A stretch of DNA of 7,357 nt. It comes from Methyloceanibacter sp. (GTDB lineage Bacteria > Pseudomonadota > Alphaproteobacteria > Rhizobiales > Methyloligellaceae). The notes under the pieces are model-generated. The model had not been told where the DNA came from. It saw only the letters and a program-made list of their open reading frames with translations, and ran no database searches. The position numbers were made by a program, and so were the translations under genes. The stretch is from contig JANWJA010000038.1 in assembly GCA_025449615.1 (NCBI GenBank), forward strand, positions 1-7,357, written 5' to 3'. The stretch's first letter is position 1; every line of letters begins with the position of its first letter. Positions 1 to 5,301 of this stretch are shown in pieces.

Positions 1-86
1 CAACTTCGATTGAGTCCTAGTATGGCCAACAGCAAGGTCCGGGGCTAGGGTTCGAACTCTGCCGAATCGTTGTTGAGAGTACGGTC

Positions 87-93
87 AGAGGAG
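87..93 (+). promoter_or_regulatory. Ribosome binding site of the L,D-transpeptidase gene
   Basis: AGAGGAG lies 7 nt before the ATG at 101. It is a near-perfect Shine-Dalgarno sequence at ideal spacing and fixes that start. The rest of bases 1-100 shows no gene. No -35/-10 pair stands out clearly enough to call a promoter. Confidence 0.85.
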
Positions 94-100
94 CTCTGAA

Positions 101-1906
101 ATGCGGCCATTTTTCCGTCTTGCGTTTGCCTCGTGTGTGGTCGCGGCCGTAAGCTTGCCCGCACTCGCGGCCGAGCCGGATGCGCCTGAAACTTTGATCG
201 GGCGCGCCGATGCCATACGGGTCGCCGTTCAGAGCCAACTCTCAGCGAAATTCACCAGCGCCTCAGAAGTGCGCAAGACCGAACAGGGCGCGTTAGTCGA
301 ATTCTATTCGGCCCCCGACAGCAAGCTACTCTGGGTCGATGAAAACGGCCTGACCGAGCGCGGCAAGGCGGTTGTGGCAGAGATGGCCAAGGCTGACGAT
401 TACGGCCTTCGCAGCGCCGATTACACTTTGCCGAAGCTCGATGCATTTGACCCGAGCGGCGACCAGGCCGTCAGTCAGCTGGCCGATGCGGAGATCAAGA
501 TCGATTTTGCCGTGCTGGAATATACGCGTGACGCCCGCGGCGGCCGCATCGACCCGCAGGCCCTCACGAAAAATCTTGATCCGAGCCTCGCTTTGCCTCA
601 GCCCTCCGAAGTCATGGGGGTGATCGCCATTCGCCCCGATCCCGCCGCCTATTTGCGCAGCTTCCAGCCTGACCAGCCCCAATTCGAGGCGCTTCGTCAA
701 AAGCTGATCGAGCTTCGCGGCGGCCCGGCCAAGGAAGAGCCAGCCACCGAGATCGTCAAGATTCCAGACGGACCGGTTCTGAAAAAGGGCGTCGAAAACG
801 AGCAGGTCGCTCTCATTCGCAAGCGGCTTGAGGTGACTGCGGAAGCGACCAACGAGAATCTGTTCGACGACAACGTCGACGCCGCCATCCGGGAGTTTCA
901 GAAATCCCGCGGTGTCGCTCCCGACGGTCTCGTCGGCGCCGGCACGCGGCGGCTGCTCAACAGCAATGAGCATCATCGCGAGGTGGCATCCAACCCTGCC
1001 ATGATCAGGAAGGTCCTAATCAACATGGAGCGCTGGCGCTGGCTGCCGCATGACCTCGGCCAGTTCTACGTCGCAGTGAATGTCCCCGAATTCGTCCTGC
1101 GCGTGACCAAGGAAGGCAAAGTCATCCACACCACCAAGGTCGTGGTGGGCAAGACCGACAAGCAGACGCCGATCTTCGGACAGGACATGCAGGAGATCGT
1201 GTTCAATCCTTATTGGAACGTACCGAACTCGATCAAGACCGAAGAGATCAGGCCCTACCTCCGTGAAGAGGGCGCGTGGCTGTTCGGCGGCGGCGGCTGG
1301 AACACCTCGGTGCTCGAACGGCACGGTCTCAAAATCAATTACGGCGGCAGGGAAGTCGATCCGTCGACGCTCGATTGGAACCGCATCGACATCCGCGCCC
1401 TCAATATCTATCAGCCGCCTGGACCGGATAACGTACTCGGTGTCGTCAAGTTCGTTTTCCCGAACAAGCACGACGTCTACATGCATGACACGCCGCAGCG
1501 CTTTCTGTTCGCCAAGCCGGTGCGCGCCGAGAGTCATGGCTGCATGCGCGTCGAGAATCCCGATCAGCTCGCGGCCGTGCTGTTGAAGCAGGATCAAGGC
1601 TGGTCGAGCGCGAAAGTGGCTTCCGCAATTCAGGGCAGCTACGACCAGCACATCGCCCTGCACCAGAAGATTCCCGTCTATGTTCAGTACTTCACGCTAC
1701 GCGTGAACGAGGACGGCTCGATCTCCCAGTTCAACGACCTCTATGGCCACGATGCCCGCATGTCGGCCGCGTTGAAGCTTGGAGGGCCGATGCCCCCGCC
1801 CGATCCGGTGGCCTTCGACTCCGCCGAGCCATTTCCTCAGGCGCAAGCCGAGACCCAGAGACGCCGCGGCTCGGCGCGCGACGGTTGGAGCCTCGATCCG
1901 AATTAG
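101..1906 (+). CDS. YcbB-type murein L,D-transpeptidase
   Basis: This 601-residue protein is predicted to act in the periplasm. There it would form 3-3 (mDAP-mDAP) cross-links in peptidoglycan, a beta-lactam-tolerant alternative to PBP cross-linking. Residues 1-23 form a signal peptide (Arg2/Arg6, hydrophobic core, ALA cleavage box). Residues about 65-200 resemble the scaffold domain of E. coli YcbB/LdtD (LLWVDENGLTERG near 76-88). Residues about 228-287 are a PG_binding_1 domain (AAIREFQKSRGVAPDGLVG). Residues about 320-495 are the YkuD catalytic domain, with His462 in MHDTP and nucleophile Cys481 in SHGCMRV. The long insertion between them (about 375-455) matches the YcbB capping loop. The tail after the domain (VYVQYFTLRVNEDGSI, 526-541) is also a YcbB feature. 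The length is close to E. coli LdtD (615 residues). The start is supported by an AGAGGAG Shine-Dalgarno. A MepK-like endopeptidase gene follows on the same strand. The family call is firm; the exact substrate is inferred. Confidence 0.95.
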   Translation: MRPFFRLAFASCVVAAVSLPALAAEPDAPETLIGRADAIRVAVQSQLSAKFTSASEVRKTEQGALVEFYSAPDSKLLWVDENGLTERGKAVVAEMAKADDYGLRSADYTLPKLDAFDPSGDQAVSQLADAEIKIDFAVLEYTRDARGGRIDPQALTKNLDPSLALPQPSEVMGVIAIRPDPAAYLRSFQPDQPQFEALRQKLIELRGGPAKEEPATEIVKIPDGPVLKKGVENEQVALIRKRLEVTAEATNENLFDDNVDAAIREFQKSRGVAPDGLVGAGTRRLLNSNEHHREVASNPAMIRKVLINMERWRWLPHDLGQFYVAVNVPEFVLRVTKEGKVIHTTKVVVGKTDKQTPIFGQDMQEIVFNPYWNVPNSIKTEEIRPYLREEGAWLFGGGGWNTSVLERHGLKINYGGREVDPSTLDWNRIDIRALNIYQPPGPDNVLGVVKFVFPNKHDVYMHDTPQRFLFAKPVRAESHGCMRVENPDQLAAVLLKQDQGWSSAKVASAIQGSYDQHIALHQKIPVYVQYFTLRVNEDGSISQFNDLYGHDARMSAALKLGGPMPPPDPVAFDSAEPFPQAQAETQRRRGSARDGWSLDPN

Positions 1907-1954
1907 GGTTAGTCCACCGAAATTTCGCCCTGAAGGCCCGAAAATCGCCGATTT

Positions 1955-1976
1955 CTGGCGTGTTTAGCCGCGCCAG
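1955..1976 (+). other. Hairpin in the spacer after the L,D-transpeptidase gene
   Basis: CTGGCG (1955-1960) and CGCCAG (1971-1976) form a perfect 6-bp stem with a 10-nt loop, about 50 nt after the L,D-transpeptidase stop. A T-rich tract (1992-2000) begins only about 16 nt later, so this is a poor rho-independent terminator. It may reduce read-through or protect the 3' end of the mRNA. The rest of the spacer to 2110 holds two GTTAAC palindromes and no gene. Confidence 0.3.
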
Positions 1977-2130
1977 CGTTAACGAGTTCGCCTTCTTTTT
2001 CACCTATTTCTCCGAATAGTGTCACTTCACGCCGGGGTTAACCACGCCTCCGGCCAAGCCGCGAGCCTGAGGGGGTTTTGCGGCCCGGAACGCTGACCAG
2101 GCACTGGTCGTGAGGGAAGCGCGCGCTGGT

Positions 2131-3396
2131 ATGAAATTCGGGGGGACCGTCGTCAACCGCGCCATGCTTGGCGCAAGCCTCGCGATCTCGATCGCGAGCG
2201 GTTGGTTTTGGCCCTCGGCCAGCATGCATGCGAACGCCACCGGCGAATCCCGAACGCTCTCGATTTTCAATATCCACACCAAGGAAACCATCACCGTCAC
2301 CTACATGAAGGACGGGCAGTACGATTCTGAGTCCCTGCAGCGGCTGAATGTCTTCATGCGCGACTGGCGGAAGAACGAATCGCGCGTCATGGATCCGGAG
2401 TTGATCGACCATATCTGGATCCTGCATCAGCAGCTCGGATCGAACGAGCCCGTGCATCTGATTTGCGGCTATCGCTCCGCCTCCACCAACGAGTCGCTGC
2501 GCAAGCATGGCGGCGGCCAGGCAAAGAAGAGCCAGCACATTCTGGGTAAGGCGGCGGATATCACCTTCCCCGATGTATCGGTGAAGACGCTGCGCAATTC
2601 CGCGCTGGTGCAGGAATGGGGCGGCGTCGGCTACTATCCGACCTCTGGCATCCCCTTCGTCCATGTCGACACCGGCCACGTCCGCATGTGGCCGCGCATT
2701 CCGCGCCTCGAGCTTGCCTCTCTCTTCCCCGATGGCAGCACAAAATACCTTCCCTCTGACGGGAAGCCGATCACGCCCAAGGATTACCAGCTCGCTCTGG
2801 CCAAGGGCCTGGTGAAGACCAACACCATGGTCGCGGTTGCAGACCGTGCACCGCAGCCGCAGCCCGCTCCTGAGGCCAAGTTACCGAGGCCGATCCTCGC
2901 CTCTTATGTGCCCGAGCCGGCGCCAGCGGCCGCAGTTCCGATGCCGTCGCCGAAGCCGAAGGCCGAGAAGCGTTTCCTCTATGCAAGCATCGCAGGCAGC
3001 AGCGAGAGCGAGCCGCCACGCCCGTCAGTCGGCCTCTCGGCGAGCCCGCCAGGACAGTTCCCGCTTTATCAGGATGCCGAAGTTGTCGGCGCCCCTGAAG
3101 CCGACGACGACCACCCCGAGGAGCTAACTTACGTGCCCTTCGAAGTCGCAAGCCTGATGACCGAACGTTCCGTCACCTATAACCGGGATCTCGGCGCGCT
3201 GACTGCGCCAGAGCAGAGGGACCTCTCTTATCTGTTCGAAGATATGGATCGGCCGCTGGCGCTGAGTTTCCGTCCAAGCTCGGGCTATCAGGGACTGGCT
3301 GTCGCGCAGAGCTTCTCCGGACAGGCCGTGAAGAGCTTCTATGCCGAGCTTGAAACACCCCGCACGACCAAGCTCGCTTCCAACACCGACCGCTAA
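2131..3396 (+). CDS. Exported DUF882/M15-type peptidoglycan endopeptidase (YcbK/MepK-like)
   Basis: This is a predicted zinc peptidase of the DUF882 (Peptidase_M15A-like) family. E. coli MepK of this family cleaves peptidoglycan cross-links, including 3-3 links. Counted from ATG 2131 (421 residues), residues 1 to about 35 are a signal peptide or N-terminal anchor. The catalytic domain covers about 40-200, with GYRSASTNESLR (113-124), SQHILGKAAD (134-143, zinc ligands His136 and Asp143) and FVHVDTGHVRMW (176-187, third ligand His178). Residues about 235-330 are Pro/Ala-rich and probably disordered. Residues about 331-421 form a less repetitive tail of unknown role. The start is uncertain: an in-frame GTG at 2110 adds seven residues, neither site has an ideal Shine-Dalgarno, and GAGGGA (2112-2117) sits 13 nt before the ATG. 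The gene lies downstream of the L,D-transpeptidase on the same strand, across a spacer of roughly 200 nt. It ends 20 nt from the convergent gapR stop. Family and ligands are clear; cross-link specificity is inferred. Confidence 0.9.
   Translation: MKFGGTVVNRAMLGASLAISIASGWFWPSASMHANATGESRTLSIFNIHTKETITVTYMKDGQYDSESLQRLNVFMRDWRKNESRVMDPELIDHIWILHQQLGSNEPVHLICGYRSASTNESLRKHGGGQAKKSQHILGKAADITFPDVSVKTLRNSALVQEWGGVGYYPTSGIPFVHVDTGHVRMWPRIPRLELASLFPDGSTKYLPSDGKPITPKDYQLALAKGLVKTNTMVAVADRAPQPQPAPEAKLPRPILASYVPEPAPAAAVPMPSPKPKAEKRFLYASIAGSSESEPPRPSVGLSASPPGQFPLYQDAEVVGAPEADDDHPEELTYVPFEVASLMTERSVTYNRDLGALTAPEQRDLSYLFEDMDRPLALSFRPSSGYQGLAVAQSFSGQAVKSFYAELETPRTTKLASNTDR
2179..2198. repeat. Perfect 9-bp inverted repeat inside the endopeptidase signal-peptide region
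   Basis: CTCGCGATC (2179-2187) and GATCGCGAG (2190-2198) are exact reverse complements separated by 2 nt. In mRNA this would fold as an 8-bp stem closed by a CUCG loop, about 50 nt after the ATG. It could be chance in GC-rich coding sequence, or an early-mRNA structure. Confidence 0.6.
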
Positions 3397-3416
3397 ATTA
3401 AGCTCCACCCGCTAGC

Positions 3417-3728
3417 CTAAGCGGCCTCCGCGGTTTCTGCCATGCCGAGCGCGTGGAGATAGGTGTCGAGCACGGCCACTTCCTCTTTCCGCTTATCGGC
3501 GTCCTGTTTCCGGATGCGGATCACCGCCCGGAGTGCCTTGACGTCGAAACCGTTCCCCTTCGCCTCCGCATAGATTTCGCGAAGATCCGTGGCGAGCGCG
3601 GCCTTCTCTTCCTCCAATCGCTCGATGCGGGCGACAATGGTGCGGAGCTGGTCTCTGGCTGATGTCTGGAGCAATTTCGTCCCCCGAATCGTTTGTGTTT
3701 GATTGGCGGCAAGCTTAGTCGTTGACAC
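3417..3728 (-). CDS. gapR: GapR-family (DUF2312/UPF0335) nucleoid-associated DNA-binding protein
   Basis: This small basic protein belongs to the DUF2312 family. In Caulobacter its member GapR binds overtwisted DNA ahead of replication forks and RNA polymerase and stimulates topoisomerases. It would act on the nucleoid in the cytoplasm. The family core starts at [19 protein letters not shown] (residues 24-42, coiled coil). It continues through [17 protein letters not shown] (51-67), RIRKQD (71-76) and the closing [10 protein letters not shown] (87-96). The GTG start at 3728 gives 103 residues, with about 18-22 residues before the core. An in-frame TTG at codon 19 (3674) has a GGGGGA Shine-Dalgarno 5 nt upstream. 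It would give 85 residues, nearer to Caulobacter GapR (about 89). The gene sits 50 nt after the amidohydrolase gene on the same strand and may share its transcript. Some relatives occur in phages, but nothing phage-like is seen here. The family is certain; which paralogue this is cannot be told. Confidence 0.92.
   Translation of the reverse strand: MSTTKLAANQTQTIRGTKLLQTSARDQLRTIVARIERLEEEKAALATDLREIYAEAKGNGFDVKALRAVIRIRKQDADKRKEEVAVLDTYLHALGMAETAEAA
3680..3685 (-). promoter_or_regulatory. Possible internal Shine-Dalgarno for a shorter gapR product
   Basis: Read on the minus strand, GGGGGA lies 5 nt before an in-frame TTG (3674-3672). The site before the longer GTG start at 3728 is weaker (GAAGCGG at best). 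This suggests translation may begin at the TTG. Confidence 0.4.
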
Positions 3729-3778
3729 TTCGCCGCTTCAACCGCAGGCCGGAGGTTTTCCAGCTTATCCAGAGGCGC

Positions 3779-4630
3779 TTATGCGTCGGTGTGGGAACCG
3801 AAATGTTGCACGCGATGGAGCTCGGTTGCGAGCTCCTCGTCTTGCATGATGTTCCGGAGCACCTCGGCCAACCTGTCGCCCCATTCAGCTTGGCCCTCCG
3901 GGGCCATGATCAAATCTTGCCGCACCTCGAGCAGCACATGGGCGAGCCCTCGCGACGTCCCGTGACGAAAGAGCGTGTCGCCGTAGAGCTGGCCGGAATA
4001 AGGAACGTTGTTGCCGGCGACGATCCCTGGGATCGCCTGGAAGGCATGAAGCAGCGGCAGCGCCAATCTCGGGTCCTTGTCCCACAACACTCCCAAATGC
4101 CACGGGCGCTGCACGCCCCTCCAGGCCGAGGTGAAGCTGTGCACCGAGAACAGGATCGGCGGCTTGCCGGCGGCAAGCGCCGCATCGATCGCTCGCGAAA
4201 TTGCCGCATGGTACGGCTCGTAATAGCGCGCGATGCGCGCAACTCGCTCGGCCTCGTCGATCGTGGCGTTGCCCGGCACCACGGCCCCGTCCGAAATCTG
4301 CATGATCAAAGTGGGATCGTCGGCGCCGCGATTGGGGTCGATCAGGAGGCGGGAATATCGCGCGAGCATCGCCGGCGCGTGCAGGGCTTCGGCAACCCGC
4401 TCCGTTACCCCGGCAGCGCCGATATCGTAAGCAATGTGCCGGTGGAATTCGTGCGGCGGCAGCCCGAGGCTGCCATAGGCCGTGGGCAGAGCGTTGGCGG
4501 CATGGTCGCAGAGCAGAAGCAGCCCACACCCGGCATCGCCCTCGATATGCCGGTAGGGCCCCTCCTCGGCCAATTGCTGCGTCGAAGGGCCCCGCCCCTG
4601 GCCCCGGTCCTGAGATCTCGCGTCAAGCAT
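3779..4630 (-). CDS. N-formylglutamate amidohydrolase-family protein
   Basis: This 283-residue protein has the motifs of the N-formylglutamate amidohydrolase family, zinc enzymes that release formate from N-formyl-L-glutamate in one histidine-degradation route. Visible motifs in order are CDHAAN (41-46), HIAYDIGA (65-72), SRLLIDPNR (93-101), YHAAI (140-144), VHSFT (163-167), GNNVPYSG (206-213) and LLEVRQDLI (233-241). The acidic and histidine residues in these blocks are the expected metal-binding and catalytic positions. No other hut gene is in the window. The sequence resembles the stand-alone predicted N-formylglutamate amidohydrolases of alphaproteobacteria more than HutG of a hut operon, so the true substrate is open. 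There is no signal peptide, so it is cytoplasmic. The ATG at 4630 is the only Met before the first motif, and its Shine-Dalgarno is weak (AGGAA about 14 nt upstream). gapR follows 50 nt downstream. The gene is divergent from the DUF1036-pyk operon. The 306-residue frame on the opposite strand is a shadow. Confidence 0.9.
   Translation of the reverse strand: MLDARSQDRGQGRGPSTQQLAEEGPYRHIEGDAGCGLLLLCDHAANALPTAYGSLGLPPHEFHRHIAYDIGAAGVTERVAEALHAPAMLARYSRLLIDPNRGADDPTLIMQISDGAVVPGNATIDEAERVARIARYYEPYHAAISRAIDAALAAGKPPILFSVHSFTSAWRGVQRPWHLGVLWDKDPRLALPLLHAFQAIPGIVAGNNVPYSGQLYGDTLFRHGTSRGLAHVLLEVRQDLIMAPEGQAEWGDRLAEVLRNIMQDEELATELHRVQHFGSHTDA
3817..3836. repeat. Perfect 8-bp inverted repeat near the 3' end of the amidohydrolase gene
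   Basis: GGAGCTCG (3817-3824) and CGAGCTCC (3829-3836) are exact reverse complements around a 4-nt loop. In the minus-strand mRNA this is a strong stem-loop about 35 nt before the stop codon and about 90 nt before the gapR start. No U-run follows, so it is not a terminator. It could affect mRNA processing or stability between the two genes, or be incidental. Confidence 0.55.
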
Positions 4631-4851
4631 GGTCTATCGTAATGTTCCTGGCCCTAACCCTTCGCAAGAACTGGGCCGGACAAGCTCCTGACGCAAATTA
4701 CCCATAATTCTCGGCTGGTTTCTTGCCACTTGAATTGGACGGCTTGGTGAGACAAACCTAAGCCATTCGATGCTAAGTTTGTAAATTGTTAACTCTGATT
4801 CTTGAGCTGAACCGCATGCGGGACTGGATTTCGAATTGGCGCCAGGTGGCG
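4631..4851. promoter_or_regulatory. Divergent intergenic control region
   Basis: This gene-free stretch separates the divergent amidohydrolase and DUF1036-pyk transcripts, so it should carry promoters in both directions. The part from about 4690 to 4800 is clearly more A/T-rich than the flanking genes. A GTTAAC palindrome lies at 4788-4793. TTGGAC (4735-4740) is a possible plus-strand -35, but no convincing -10 sits at the right spacing, so no promoter is called. If the DUF1036 protein starts at the upstream ATG (4816), the region ends there. Confidence 0.5.
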
Positions 4852-5301
4852 ATGAGCGCGATGCCCCGGCGCCATTTTTGCTGTCTGTATGGCCTCGCAG
4901 CCCTGTTCTGCATTGGCCTTGGCGCCGCACCGGCGCTTGCCGATCTTAAGCTCTGCAACACCACCGCGAGCCGAGTCGGCGTCGCCATCGGCTATAAGGA
5001 TGCCGAAGGCTGGGCCACCGAAGGCTGGTGGAACGTCGCCTCTCATACCTGCGAAACGCTGCTTAAGGGCGTGTTGATTGGTCGCTTCTATTATATCCAC
5101 GCTATCGACTATGACCGCGGCGGCGAATGGGCAGGCGCTCTTTATATGTGTACCGACGACAAATCTTTCACCATCCGCGACACTAAGGACTGCGTGAAGC
5201 GCGGTTTCAAGCGGACGGGCTTCTTCGAGGTCGACACTGGCGAGGAACGGGACTGGACCGTTCGCCTCACCGATCCCGAGGGCGAAGCGAAGCCGCAATG
5301 A
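4852..5301 (+). CDS. Exported DUF1036 family protein
   Basis: This 149-residue protein of unknown function belongs to the DUF1036 family of small predicted secreted alphaproteobacterial proteins. Counted from ATG 4852, residues 1-30 are a signal peptide (PRRH basic start, hydrophobic core, ALA cleavage before DLKLC). The mature part has family-typical stretches: LCNTTASRVGVAIGYKD (34-50), EGWATEGWW (52-60), YYIHAIDYDRGGEW (80-93) and TGFFEVDTGE (122-131). It holds four cysteines (35, 67, 100, 114), which fits one or two disulfides in the periplasm. The start is uncertain: ATGs at 4816, 4852 and 4861 are all in frame, and AGGTGG (4844-4849) lies 11 nt before the last. A start at 4852 or 4861 gives the cleanest signal peptide. 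The stop overlaps the pyruvate kinase start by 4 nt (ATGA), so the two are translated from one mRNA. Family membership is strong; the role is unknown. Confidence 0.88.
   Translation: MSAMPRRHFCCLYGLAALFCIGLGAAPALADLKLCNTTASRVGVAIGYKDAEGWATEGWWNVASHTCETLLKGVLIGRFYYIHAIDYDRGGEWAGALYMCTDDKSFTIRDTKDCVKRGFKRTGFFEVDTGEERDWTVRLTDPEGEAKPQ

Noticed and set aside
48..61. GGTTCGAACTC resembles the T-arm of a tRNA.
   Set aside because: No matching acceptor, anticodon or D arm surrounds it, position 61 would be T instead of the invariant C, and a strong Shine-Dalgarno and gene start follow at once.
12..68. Two GANTC sites (12-16 and 64-68) upstream of the transpeptidase, and one at 4797-4801, as possible CcrM-controlled promoters.
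   Set aside because: GANTC also occurs inside coding sequence here (for example near 1554 and 2247) and the number upstream is not clearly above chance.
2038..2679. A 213-residue minus-strand frame opposite the endopeptidase gene.
   Set aside because: It lies antisense to the conserved catalytic domain and shows no family resemblance.
3397..3440. Short GC hairpin (GCGG-CCT-CCGC) at the convergent mepK-like/gapR junction as a bidirectional terminator.
   Set aside because: The stem is only 4 bp, lies inside the gapR coding end, and has no proper T-run on either strand.
3722..4642. A 306-residue open frame on the plus strand, longer than the opposing gene.
   Set aside because: Its translation is Arg/Gly/Pro-rich without recognisable motifs, while the minus strand encodes a full set of amidohydrolase motifs. 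It is a GC-driven antisense shadow.
4735..4763. TTGGAC followed by CTAAGC at 17-nt spacing as a promoter for the DUF1036-pyk operon.
   Set aside because: The -10 match is too weak to support a call without transcript data.
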